DNA of 19,692 nt from JADHTT01 sp964633845 (GTDB lineage Bacteria; Campylobacterota; Campylobacteria; Campylobacterales; Arcobacteraceae): positions 1 through 19,692 of the forward strand of contig CAZWLA010000024.1 of the NCBI GenBank assembly GCA_964633845.1. Direction: 5' to 3'. Shown piece after piece: positions 1 to 9,900 of this stretch. The notes below the pieces were generated by a model that searched no databases, was not told the origin of the DNA, and saw only the letters and a program-made list of their open reading frames with translations. The position numbers were made by a program, and so were the translations under genes. Positions within the stretch are counted from its first letter, which is position 1, and every line of letters starts with the position of its first letter.

Positions 1-1
1 A

Positions 2-121
2 ATGGAGCAATTAAGGGAGATTACTACTGAAGATATTTTTGAAGTTGAAAATATCAAACATAGTGGAAGTAACTGGTATATCTATCCTCGAATAAAAGAC
101 CATGGATATTTCACAAACTAA
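2..121 (+). CDS. 3' end of a convergent plus-strand gene (partial)
   Basis: An open frame of 39 codons runs from the window edge to a TAA at 119-121 and is read toward brxL. Its C-terminal residues end in GSNWYIYPRIKDHGYFTN. An ATG lies at 2-4, but the frame is open to the window edge, so this is more likely the tail of a longer gene than a complete one. It is convergent with brxL, with only 19 bases between the two stop codons, and it marks the left border of the BREX operon. I do not recognise the family from this short piece. Confidence 0.45.
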   Translation: MEQLREITTEDIFEVENIKHSGSNWYIYPRIKDHGYFTN

Positions 122-146
122 CAGAAGTAACAGTATGTTACTACTG
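122..146. terminator. Hairpin between convergent genes, possible bidirectional terminator
   Basis: An inverted repeat CAG-A-AGTAACA / TGTTACT-A-CTG closes a GTA loop: a perfect 7-bp inner stem, one A-A mismatch and a 3-bp outer stem. It starts one base after the stop of the plus-strand gene and covers the brxL stop codon (141-143). The position suits a shared terminator. The U-tracts on either side are short (TTTG on the plus strand), so intrinsic termination would be weak. Confidence 0.4.
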
Positions 147-2198
147 TTTGATATATGTTATCTCAAATCCTTTACAGCCTCTAAAGTCCTGAAGTCTATT
201 AGCTAAACTAAATACATCATTCATCGCATATTGTTGATAAATATCAAGTCCACGATCAAGGGAAATTTTCCATCCAGTGTCAGTCACGATACTTCTAGCA
301 TGGATTGTTTCTGTTTCATCAAACTCCCATGTAAAATTCACTCCTGCAGTTGCGGCAGAAAGCTGTATCTGTTCAAAAAAGTCCAATTGATTTTCAGGTG
401 TTCTATCATCTTTAATGGTAATAAGATGAAGTTTTACACTATCTTCAACAGATTTTGAAGCTACAATAGTTTCTACAAACTCCATTAGATTTTTAGCTTG
501 GAAGAAAATTCGTATGTATGGATCAGTAATAGTAATTTCATTAGCACCTTTGATATAAGCACTAAATAATGAATCAAAACTCACACCTTTTTGGTTTTCT
601 TTGAAAGAGAGATGCTGTTCTTTGGCTTCATTCTCACTATCTTCTTTTACTGCTACACTTAGTTCAGATTTTGACACTTCAATATTTTCATCATTACTAA
701 CTTGCTCATCTCCTCCACTATCTATTGTTTTATGATAGTAATTAGGATACTCATCTTCTTCAAGTGTAGTAATCCAATGTTTTTTACCATCACTATCTTC
801 ATAGAAAAATTCTGTATCAGCATAAGTTGAGTCTATCCTCATTAACTGATCTTTAACCCTTTTTCGACCCTCAATAGCAAACTTTAATATCTCTTCAATC
901 TCTTCAGTAGTAGCTTCAGAATGTGGATATAAAATCTTCATCATCCCAGAGAATGTTTTGTGTATTCCATCACGATCACGAGTTGAGATATTTTTTGATA
1001 ATTTAAAATGTTCTTGGTATCTATTTGAGAAATCATCATTTCTAAGATGAGATAAAATCTCTGCTATATAATCAACGACAAATCCATATCCATCACTAAA
1101 CATCTCACCACGGATAATATCAACCTCCCAACCAGGAAGATAGAAATGCAACCTATCTAAAAAAGCTGAGTCATGATATTTTGCAGGTACTTCTTCAAAA
1201 AGATCTGTATGTTTTAACATATAAGGAACTGTATTAGCCGTATTACCAACAAACACCATTGAAGCTTCAGCTCCAAGTGTTTCAATACCTCTTGAAAATG
1301 ATTTATTAGCCATGTAGTTCTTCATAATATCAACAAGAGCTTTATCAACTTTTTTAGCTCTACCTGCAAACTCATCAAATGCTACTACATTCCAATAACC
1401 AACTAATCCTATCTTACCACTAGTATTATTAACAAAAAGCTTTGGTACACTAACCTCTCCACCAGAAACTAATATCCCATGTGGTGAAAACTCTGAATAT
1501 ATATGTGATTTACCAGTTCCTTTTGGACCCAGTTCTATAAGATTATAATTTCTCTCACAATATGGTATCAGTCTTACAAGCTGAAGCATCTTATTTCTTT
1601 TTCCAAACATCTCAGGATTAAATCCCATACTTTGAATAATAAGATCTATCCACTCATCTGTTGTTAGTTTCTTTCTTGCTTCCAAATAACTTTCATAATC
1701 AAAGTGAGATAGTTGAATCGGTTTTAAAGATGAAAGTGTCCAAGGAGTAACTCTACTATCTTCTGAGTGGTCATACTCCATATCTGCTATACTCCATACA
1801 CCACCTGTAAGAAGTTTTGGATGAGCTTTAATTGTTGCACTATCTACAAGAACTTTTTTAATCCCTAGATTGCTAAAGGTAGCTTCATAAACATCATCTT
1901 TATCATTTAGCTCAACACTAATCTTATCTATAACTTTATGCTTTCTACCTTTTTCTTTGATTATAGATCGTACTTCACCAGCTTTATTTCTATGGACATA
2001 ATGCTCTTTGATAATTTTTTTAACCATCTCTATACCTGAAGCTATCGTTTCTTCATTATCTGTTGCACAGTATTGTCCAAGCAGATACTCTAGTACATAC
2101 GATGGCACTATGGCATTACCTTTTACAGTTTTAACAAGGTCTTTTCTTACAACCAGTCCAGGGAATATTTCATTTATCTTTTTATCAAATTCTATCAT
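141..2198 (-). CDS. brxL: BrxL, BREX AAA+ ATPase, with MIT_C-like C-terminal domain
   Basis: This is the last gene of the BREX operon, 685 residues, matching the usual size of about 680-690. BrxL is an AAA+ DNA-associated protein needed for BREX phage exclusion; it is historically called Lon-like. Visible motifs: Walker A GPKGTGKSH (224-232), Walker B VVAFDEF (271-277), a sensor-1 Asn in FVGNTAN (316-322) and a likely arginine-finger region DSAFLDRLHFYLPGWE (343-358). Residues about 490-535 are an acidic, low-complexity linker. Residues about 540-685 do not look like a Lon S16 domain; TDPYIR, IHARSIVTDTGW and LDRGLDIYQ resemble the phospholipase-D-like MIT_C domain. The ATG directly abuts the pglZ stop (TAGATG), and an AGGAG ribosome site lies inside the last pglZ codons, so translation is coupled. 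The BrxL call is secure; the C-terminal domain call is moderate. Confidence 0.95.
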   Translation of the reverse strand: MIEFDKKINEIFPGLVVRKDLVKTVKGNAIVPSYVLEYLLGQYCATDNEETIASGIEMVKKIIKEHYVHRNKAGEVRSIIKEKGRKHKVIDKISVELNDKDDVYEATFSNLGIKKVLVDSATIKAHPKLLTGGVWSIADMEYDHSEDSRVTPWTLSSLKPIQLSHFDYESYLEARKKLTTDEWIDLIIQSMGFNPEMFGKRNKMLQLVRLIPYCERNYNLIELGPKGTGKSHIYSEFSPHGILVSGGEVSVPKLFVNNTSGKIGLVGYWNVVAFDEFAGRAKKVDKALVDIMKNYMANKSFSRGIETLGAEASMVFVGNTANTVPYMLKHTDLFEEVPAKYHDSAFLDRLHFYLPGWEVDIIRGEMFSDGYGFVVDYIAEILSHLRNDDFSNRYQEHFKLSKNISTRDRDGIHKTFSGMMKILYPHSEATTEEIEEILKFAIEGRKRVKDQLMRIDSTYADTEFFYEDSDGKKHWITTLEEDEYPNYYHKTIDSGGDEQVSNDENIEVSKSELSVAVKEDSENEAKEQHLSFKENQKGVSFDSLFSAYIKGANEITITDPYIRIFFQAKNLMEFVETIVASKSVEDSVKLHLITIKDDRTPENQLDFFEQIQLSAATAGVNFTWEFDETETIHARSIVTDTGWKISLDRGLDIYQQYAMNDVFSLANRLQDFRGCKGFEITYIKQ

Positions 2199-4733
2199 CT
2201 ACCACTCCTCTGCACCAAAAGATATGTTTATAGTGTAGCTCTCTTTTTTATCATTCAACTCTTTGTTAAAATCATTTGTACCACTTGCTTTAGCCATCAC
2301 TTTTAAATAAACACTTTGCCCATTTAAAGCTGTCATATCTCTATTAAAACTAAAAGTAACTCGTTTGTGCATTTTATCTAAATCATTACTTTTTATATCA
2401 AAATATATCTCATGAACATCTGAGATGAGTTCATCATTTTGTGAGTATAGACTTACTTGAATATGATTAGCTAATACTTTATCCCCTACAGGCTCTTTTT
2501 GTAAGAAAGTTATAGGAAACACATTTGCAGTAATAACTGAACTAGATCGTATTACATCAAAATCTACCTCTTTGTTTTTTAATACTGTATTACGATTGAC
2601 TTTTATAAGCGGTATCACTATCTCTTGAAGTGTCGCTCCACCATGAACAAATTTACTACCATTTGGTTTAGATTGTTTACTAGTCATAGATTTAGTTTGT
2701 CTAATTCGTTGTATAGATTTAGCAATTAAAAAATCTGTATCACTTTGAATATTCAGCTCATCGGCACTATATTTAAGCACACAATCATTTGCTTCAAGGT
2801 TATTACCTATAGCCATTCTTTTATTACTATCTGAGATATTTTCATCTTTTAATACTTTACAAAAGTTGCTTTCATCTACATCGGTCATCTCATAAAGATA
2901 ACCATGATCGGCAGTGATGAATACATTTCTCCATTGCAGGTCATTATGTATCTTCTTTGTAAGCCTTGTTATCCTTTCAAAGCTCTCTTCAGTTGCTTCA
3001 AACACTTGATCTTCGGTTGGTGGTTTACCTCTTGAATCAATGCTGTTTTCATAGATATAAATTAGTTTATATGGTTTAAAGTGCTCTCTCATTTCAAGCT
3101 TTTTCATAGCTAAAAAGTCAGATGCCTGAATCGCAATGGATTCAGACATACTGTTTTGAAGAATTTTAGTTCTATTATCTGTACCTTGAGTACTAATACC
3201 ATCAGCAAAAACTGGGAATTTTCCACTTTGATAACTCAACTCATCATTAGGAAGTAGTGAAGCCATACCAAGTTGAGTATATGATGGTAGTGAAGCGATC
3301 ATATGACGAAACTCTGTTCTCATATTTGATTCACTATTAAATCTCTCATTTAACTCTACACCACTTTCATATCTAAGAGCATCAGAGATAATTACACATA
3401 ATTTTGCATTGTCACTAACTTGTGGTAATACATGATGTTTATAAAAGCTTTTTTGATCTATGGCACTTTCAAACTTCCAACGGTTAACTTCATCTAGTCT
3501 TTTATACCATTCATCACTAAGTGTTGGTAGATAGTTGTTTGCATAAAACTTTTCTATCTTTTGAGTAATAGTATCAAACCTTGCAGAGTTAGTACACAGT
3601 GACCTTGAATAGAGATACTTTCTATAGTAATAGTCAAATTGATACCACTTATTTATATACGACTGTAATCCTGACTCAAAGCTTTTAACTTCAAGTGTAA
3701 TGTTTTCTTGTAAAAATAAAAACTCACTAGAAAATTCTAAAGCATCATAGTAGTTCTCAAATTCACTATACCAATATTTATTTTTACGAATATCAATAAT
3801 TGATTTTAATCCTGCAGTTGTAATACTCTCATTTGATACTCTAGATATAAGATCAGCAATAATAACAGGCTCAATACTTTTATAAGTGTCACACTCTTTT
3901 AGTTGCTCAAGTGTTTTACCTATTAGTTCATTAGATATTGAAAGTTCATCTTCTATTTTGTTTGATAACTCTTTAAATACTTTGCCATATTTGATATGTT
4001 GCATCCAATGATTTACAAATATATTAGCATTTTTATTGCCTTCAAAATCATCTGCTTTTATGCAGATTTTAAATCTATTATTTAGTAGATAGATAACCAT
4101 ACCCATAAGTGATGGTTCATGATTTATATACCCATAAGCTTTTTCAACTCTTTTGTATAGCTCATCTTGAAGTTCATATTTGATTAGATTGTTTAGCTTT
4201 GTTTCTTTATCACTTGCAAGATCATTGAACAATACATATAATAGTTCTTCAAGGCTATCTGATTTTAATCCAACACATACAGCCATCATCTTATCTATGA
4301 TTTGTTGTTCATCATCATAACTCTCTGTAAGTTCTGCAAATGCTTCTTTATTTTTAGAGTTTCTAAAGAACTTAGCATATTTATCCATGAGTGGTTTAAG
4401 CCTAAGATCAATTCCAAGTTCCTGAATAGTCATAGAGGATTCATCTGCTTTAAATTCATAATATGAGAGTGCTACATCTAAAAGCCAATTATCCCTATTT
4501 GCAGGTTTAGCACCTTGAACATAGATGAGATATTTCTCTTTAGGTGCTTCATAGTAGATATGGTACTTTATCCAAAAGGCATTATTGTTAAACTCTAACT
4601 TTTCTACACCATCAAGTTCAAGCTCATCGTATCTTTCTTTAAAAGCTCCACTCTCATCATACCAGATAACAATTTGTTCATCTTTATCTATAAATATTCG
4701 TTTTAAGGCATTTAGTATTGTTTCTACACTCAT
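2199..4733 (-). CDS. pglZ: PglZ type A, BREX-1 alkaline phosphatase-superfamily protein
   Basis: An 844-residue protein matching type 1 BREX PglZ, which is essential for BREX defence and is thought to act in a complex with PglX and the other Brx proteins. The alkaline-phosphatase fold is visible in the C-terminal half: VIISDALRYES (metal-ligand Asp at about 451), SYTQLGMASLLP (about 484-495, candidate nucleophile Thr486) and ITADHGYLY (about 606-614, metal-ligand Asp-His). The first 430 or so residues are helical and typical of the family's N-terminal region. The start ATG overlaps the stop of the upstream pglX 3' half by four bases (ATGA), a classical coupled junction; the upstream ribosome site is only weakly purine-rich (AAGAAG). 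The gene looks intact, with no missing key residue. It lies at the usual place between pglX and brxL. Confidence 0.95.
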   Translation of the reverse strand: MSVETILNALKRIFIDKDEQIVIWYDESGAFKERYDELELDGVEKLEFNNNAFWIKYHIYYEAPKEKYLIYVQGAKPANRDNWLLDVALSYYEFKADESSMTIQELGIDLRLKPLMDKYAKFFRNSKNKEAFAELTESYDDEQQIIDKMMAVCVGLKSDSLEELLYVLFNDLASDKETKLNNLIKYELQDELYKRVEKAYGYINHEPSLMGMVIYLLNNRFKICIKADDFEGNKNANIFVNHWMQHIKYGKVFKELSNKIEDELSISNELIGKTLEQLKECDTYKSIEPVIIADLISRVSNESITTAGLKSIIDIRKNKYWYSEFENYYDALEFSSEFLFLQENITLEVKSFESGLQSYINKWYQFDYYYRKYLYSRSLCTNSARFDTITQKIEKFYANNYLPTLSDEWYKRLDEVNRWKFESAIDQKSFYKHHVLPQVSDNAKLCVIISDALRYESGVELNERFNSESNMRTEFRHMIASLPSYTQLGMASLLPNDELSYQSGKFPVFADGISTQGTDNRTKILQNSMSESIAIQASDFLAMKKLEMREHFKPYKLIYIYENSIDSRGKPPTEDQVFEATEESFERITRLTKKIHNDLQWRNVFITADHGYLYEMTDVDESNFCKVLKDENISDSNKRMAIGNNLEANDCVLKYSADELNIQSDTDFLIAKSIQRIRQTKSMTSKQSKPNGSKFVHGGATLQEIVIPLIKVNRNTVLKNKEVDFDVIRSSSVITANVFPITFLQKEPVGDKVLANHIQVSLYSQNDELISDVHEIYFDIKSNDLDKMHKRVTFSFNRDMTALNGQSVYLKVMAKASGTNDFNKELNDKKESYTINISFGAEEW

Positions 4734-6445
4734 TTACACAACTTCTTATCAAATTCAAATAGCAGATCTTTAAACTTACAGTAGTTTATTTTCACACCAT
4801 CATCAAGATCTATTTCTATTCTTTGTTTTGCATAGTGGTCAAGTACTTTCTCATACTCTGTAATATCATCTAATGTTTTATCGATCTTATCTATCTTTTT
4901 ATCTGCTTCTGTTTTATCTCTTGCACTTACTTCTTCACTTTCAGTGATTCTTAGACAATCATTTCTCATAGTATCAAGTCTGATTCTAAATGGTCTTAGA
5001 TAATCATTTAGTATATGATTTAAAGTATCTAGAGTGTATCTATGCATATAGATTAGTACTTGGAATGTTGCATTTGGTGAGCTAAATAGCCAATAGATAG
5101 GTCTTTTTTTATATCGTTTAGTGTGATCTACATAGAAGTCTTTCATAAAGTAAGCTCTTAATTTTTTACCTAAACTTGCTTCAATAAAAGCGATGTTTTG
5201 TTGCAGCTTTTCACTTCCAAATGTAGCTCTTACAAACTCTGTAAATCTATCTGTCATATCGTCTGAGAAATAATCGCTCTCATCTACGATCGGGATGATG
5301 TTGTCATCATCTATCTCAAAAGTTGTATCGGTAGGTATAGCTTGGTTTTGATTTGCAACTACTAAACCATCATTATCTAAAGTATATCTACCAAACATAC
5401 ATCCAACTGCATAAGAGATAAATTGCTTTATGATCTCTTTGTTGTCAAATACCAATTTACCATTAGTGACCTTTGCTTCACTTTTTAGGATCGTGATATC
5501 TTCAAGAACTACATCTGGAGTCAGTTCATCCTGAAGTCCATATATATCTATAAAGAGTCTGTTTAACTCTTCTTCATTTGAATGTAATGTGTTGAACCGC
5601 TCTGTCCAATATGAAGCATAAGCATTTAGAGCATTTTCAAGTTGTCCATCTTGCTTATGTTTCAGCAATTCATTCTTTATGAAGTCCCATGAGGTTTCTC
5701 TACTACCCCACTCTTCTTTGGAAATGTCAATATTTTCACGGGATAATATATTGATCACATTATTCATATCTTTAGATTTAGAAAGAACCATTGGAAAATC
5801 TGAAATTCCACCAGCAGTTAAATTTAATGTGGGAGCTATTATTTTCATAATATTGTATGCTATTTTAGTATTAAAAAATGAAAGTAAATAGTTTTCTAAA
5901 TCATGATTGCTTTCTTTGAAAAATAAAGAATCACCTGATTGATCAAAAATAAAATTTGCTGGTAAACTTCTCATGTTTAATCCATCAGTTGCAATCCTGT
6001 TCCAAGTGATACCTCTTTTAAAGTATTTGTCTTCATTTCTTATTACAGAGCTTTTATGTTTTTTAATTTCTTGACCATCATTTTCCCATAAAAGCAAATC
6101 TATAAAATTTCCGTACCACTTTCTAAATTCACCACCATTATTTAATTTAAACCATTTTTGCCCAATAGATATATTAGAATCATTTAATGAAACTTCAAAC
6201 CATTTCCTTATATATCGTATATTATCACCTGTTTGGAGTCCTGTTGAAGGAAAAAAATCATCTATTATTTTCATGGAAGAATCAAAAATCTCAATAGTTT
6301 TACTATTTACCCAGTAAGCTATAGGACTCCCTGGTATTTTTTCAAAATCATCTTGTTTTGCTTCATATCTATTATCAAGCTCAAAAAAACCTTGTTCTTT
6401 CTCATCACTACTTTTATAATCTGTTAAACGGATAAATGTTGGCAT
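4730..6445 (-). CDS. pglX: PglX C-terminal half (target-recognition/specificity part), separate protein
   Basis: This encodes the second half of the BREX methyltransferase PglX as a free 571-residue protein. It has no methyltransferase motifs of its own. It opens at PTFIRLTDY, the strand expected just after the catalytic domain, then shows the PglX signatures LQTGDNIRYIRKWFEV (about 70-85), GITWNRI (about 145-151) and NLTAGGISDFPM (about 208-219), the last typical of target-recognition domains. The C-terminal part is helical with a coiled-coil-like stretch near the end. A TTG at 6460 would extend the frame, but GGAG at 6455-6458 with a 9-base spacer supports the ATG at 6445, one base after the GNAT stop. 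pglZ follows with a 4-base overlap. The methyltransferase half is encoded about 5.4 kb upstream (11,823-14,186). I infer that it acts like an S subunit paired with the separate M half. Confidence 0.88.
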   Translation of the reverse strand: MPTFIRLTDYKSSDEKEQGFFELDNRYEAKQDDFEKIPGSPIAYWVNSKTIEIFDSSMKIIDDFFPSTGLQTGDNIRYIRKWFEVSLNDSNISIGQKWFKLNNGGEFRKWYGNFIDLLLWENDGQEIKKHKSSVIRNEDKYFKRGITWNRIATDGLNMRSLPANFIFDQSGDSLFFKESNHDLENYLLSFFNTKIAYNIMKIIAPTLNLTAGGISDFPMVLSKSKDMNNVINILSRENIDISKEEWGSRETSWDFIKNELLKHKQDGQLENALNAYASYWTERFNTLHSNEEELNRLFIDIYGLQDELTPDVVLEDITILKSEAKVTNGKLVFDNKEIIKQFISYAVGCMFGRYTLDNDGLVVANQNQAIPTDTTFEIDDDNIIPIVDESDYFSDDMTDRFTEFVRATFGSEKLQQNIAFIEASLGKKLRAYFMKDFYVDHTKRYKKRPIYWLFSSPNATFQVLIYMHRYTLDTLNHILNDYLRPFRIRLDTMRNDCLRITESEEVSARDKTEADKKIDKIDKTLDDITEYEKVLDHYAKQRIEIDLDDGVKINYCKFKDLLFEFDKKLCK

Positions 6446-6446
6446 A

Positions 6447-6959
6447 TTATTTTTCTCCAAATAGTTGTTTTTCTTCTTCAGTCATTTCTACTTTAGGTTG
6501 TTGTTTTAATTTATACATTATTGGATCCTGTGTTCTTATGATTTTTGAATAAAGCTCTAATATTTCTTGATTTTCTAGTTCTTTAAAACCTATTTTCTTA
6601 TATAGACTTTCTTCGAGTCCTTGATTAGCAGCAACAAGTGTTAGAACATTAATATTCAAATTTCTTTTTTCATCTTCTATCTCTTCAATTTTATTAAAAA
6701 GAATGTGGCTTAATTTTTGTCCTCTAAATCTTTCAAGAATAAAAACTTTTACAATATATATGAAAGCTTTAGTACTATCCATAATTTCATTAATAACATA
6801 ACTCAAAAACCCAATAATATCTTCTCCATCAAGCAACCAAATATATGTCGCATCATTTTTACGATCAGTATATAAATTGATATAAGAGTCTTTTGCATCA
6901 TTGTGCAATAGGTACATAAATTTGCTTGACTCTTTATAGGATAGAATTTTTGTATACAC
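6447..6959 (-). CDS. GNAT-family N-acetyltransferase of the nested cassette
   Basis: A 170-residue protein with the GNAT fold. The acetyl-CoA-binding motif A is visible as VKVFILERFRGQKLSHILF (about 70-88, with RFRGQK as the pyrophosphate loop), followed by motif B, ANQGLEESLYKKIGFKEL (about 111-128). The substrate cannot be told; candidates include a protein, a tRNA or a small molecule. GNATs occur both as toxins (aminoacyl-tRNA acetylation) and as modifying enzymes in conflict systems. The start is a GTG whose G is shared with the TAG stop of the NTPase gene, preceded by AGG at a loose spacing; Met15 is a possible alternative start. A charged C-terminal tail (about 150-170) contains the ribosome site of the next gene. 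It is the last gene of the cassette embedded in pglX. Confidence 0.8.
   Translation of the reverse strand: MYTKILSYKESSKFMYLLHNDAKDSYINLYTDRKNDATYIWLLDGEDIIGFLSYVINEIMDSTKAFIYIVKVFILERFRGQKLSHILFNKIEEIEDEKRNLNINVLTLVAANQGLEESLYKKIGFKELENQEILELYSKIIRTQDPIMYKLKQQPKVEMTEEEKQLFGEK
6455..6458 (-). promoter_or_regulatory. Shine-Dalgarno site giving the PglX C-terminal half its own start
   Basis: GGAG in the last codons of the GNAT gene (TTT GGA GAA AAA TAA), nine bases before the ATG at 6445. It is the element that lets the displaced 3' half of pglX be translated independently. It also argues against the TTG at 6460, which would overlap the site itself. Confidence 0.7.
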
Positions 6960-9900
6960 TATTTTTTACCTAACAAAAACTCTAAATCGCTTTCTACTTC
7001 TTGTTTTTTCTGAATAGCAATATATTTTAGTTCATCTTTAATTTTTAATTTTAAAGATAAAGATTCAATGGCATCATGAATTTTTTGGAATAGATCTTCT
7101 TCACTTAGTAATTGTGGGCTATTTTGCATTGGGGGACTTGAATATGATTTGATTTTGCCAAGTTGTCTTAAATAGTTTATTAAGTTGTCATCAATTACCT
7201 GTCCATCTAAAATATTAAGGTTATTAACAATGATATTAAAGTAACTATTCTCTACAGGTACTATAGTGTATAAAATTTTGATTGTATCAATATCATTATT
7301 TACCATTAAATCAGCAAACAATTGTTCTATAAATTCATGCTTTACAGCATATTTTAAAAAGTAATCTAAATTAATTTTAATCGCTTTTTGATTTCCCTTT
7401 TTGTCAATGAGATATTCTGTAAAACCATTATAAAAATCAAGTGTTTTATCAATCAAAAATTTAAAATCTTCGTATGTTTTAACATAGCCTTTTATTAGTA
7501 AGGACTCAGTTATTTTGTCATGATCAAAATAGTGAGAAAAATAGTGTTTGTATGTACCATCAGGTTTTTTTGATGTTAATTTATTAAATAGAGTCTGCAA
7601 TAAACTATCAAAGTCTATCTCAAGTAGTTTATATATTGATTCTAAATCATGTTTTTCAATATATATCTCTTCATTATTAATAATTAATAATAGTTTTTCT
7701 TTTAGTACATCTGGTATACCTATGATAGGTTTTATAGTTCCTAAAATATGATATGTTAAATACGACTCAACATCCAAATTATATTTTAATTGTAAATCTA
7801 AAAATTTAACAATAATCGGTTCAAAGCTTTTATATAAATCAACATTAGATTTGATTGAGAAATAGATATCTCCAGATATAATTGAAATAAACATTCGTAT
7901 TTCATTTACTTCTCTTTGCTCTACAACATCTACAATTTTTTGTAATACTGGTAGAGTATCATTTGTGTAGTTTTTAAATATAGAGCTTAAATATACTTTT
8001 AGATCTTCACTACTTGTAGAGTCATTTATGTCATCTACACTTATAGGAACAATACCTTTATCAAGTGCTAATTCTTTAAGTACATTTGTAGTTATTTCAT
8101 TATCAATTTTACCTAAAGAGGTAGTGCAAACTTCTGATATAGTTTGAGCATACTCATCATACCAATACGATAACACTCTTAGTAATGTTCTATAACTGTT
8201 CCAATTAGATGTATCAAGTGAATTTAACAACTCTATTAAATCATTTACATCAGTATATTTAGTGCTTAGATTTTTAATAACATTAAGCTCACCGTCTTTT
8301 AATTCATATTTGTCAGTTCTATAGATAGAATCAAACATCCAGTCTTTAATATCTTCTTGCTGTTGGTATTCAGTATAGAAAGCATCAAAATCAATAATTA
8401 AAAAATCTGTCCCCGAAACCATTTGATATAGAATAAACTCATTGCTTCTATCTATAATTTTTAGTAACTCTAATGCTTCACTTTTCTCATCGTAAAAATT
8501 TAATGTATTAATTGCTAAGTCTTCTATTTTAGACATTAGAAATAATTCTTTTTTAGTAGCTAATGTGTGTAAAAGCTTAGTTAGAAATTTCGCTTTTAAA
8601 TCACTGTAAAACTTCTGTGATTCAGGTTCTAACCTATCAATATCACGACTACCAATACTACTAATAGAATCAATTCCAGTATATAAAATCTCTAAAATAT
8701 CACTGTCTAACATTTCTGATAATAATTCTTGTGCTTTATCAATGATCTTAATAACTTCTGGATGGTTTAAGTTTAATGGTACTTGTCCAAAGTGATATGT
8801 AAATCCTTCGCTATAACTATTATCAACTGTCGCACTTAATAGACTCTGAACAGTATCTTTTACCAAATTTAGTTTTTTAAGATTTAAATCTTCTTCATTA
8901 ATCCATTTTTGCATAATTGTTAAAGTATCTATGATTACATTGAAATTTCTTGTATTTAAAGGGGATACTATATTTCTAAAAATACTATTTAGTGTTTGAT
9001 TGTCGTAGTATGGCTTTGGTAGAGATAATATTTCATCTGATACTAAATAAGAAATAATATGTTTAATCTTCAAATCTTCTATATTAGAAGCATTTTTAAG
9101 TAGATTTATAAGTTTGGAAATAATTGGCTCAATACTACCAAGATTGATGGCATTTATATCTGAATTAAAATCTCCACTTTGAGGAGCATACTTGGTAGTA
9201 ACTAAATCTACTAAAGGACTGCTCATATGTTCATTTTCTTTTGGAATAAGGTGTCTTGTTGCATTTTTTAAATAAATAAAACTTTCTAGCGGTGCAAATG
9301 TGACAATTTTATTAATTAAAAAAAGATGATCATTCCGATAAATATTCTCTCTATCCCATTTTTCTATAACTCGTTTAATAAAATCTGTTAATGTACCACT
9401 TTCTGAATATGTAAGCGCATAACTTAGATTAGTAAAAACCGTTTGTGAGAAAATAGGCAGAATTGCTTCAACCTTTTCTTCAAAGTTTTTATTGTGTTGA
9501 TCTATATAGTAACCTAAAAATAAGTCACCTTGTATATCTGGATTAAACCTATATTTATTGGCAAGTTTTCTTAGAACCTTAATATCTTCTAGTTTTTCAA
9601 TATACTTCACATCATTTAGAAAATATTTTTTTATATCGTTTTCTGATATTGGAACAACCAAAGATAGCTCAAACATAAGCTCTTCAAGTTGTGCATCACT
9701 TAATGAGTATTCTTTTAAGGCAGACTGTACATCATCTATAGTTTTTTTAGAAAACTCTTTAATAGTATGTATATCACCTTTTAGTGCTTGTGTAATTAAA
9801 TAAGGATTGTTATTAAATGTATGTGATAGCTGTTTTATTATTGACTCTTTAATTGAATCATTAAGCTCTTGAATTAGATTACTTATATCTTGATCTGACC

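Noticed and set aside
231..458. Plus-strand open frames inside the minus-strand genes (for example 231-458, 2008-2238, 4585-4773, 9558-9803, 11346-11573)
   Set aside because: All are short, low-complexity, lack good ribosome sites and lie opposite strongly recognisable proteins; they are antisense shadows.
6446..6460. TTG at 6460 as start of the PglX C-terminal half
   Set aside because: It would use codons that overlap the GGAG site serving the ATG at 6445, and the five extra residues have no PglX-like character.
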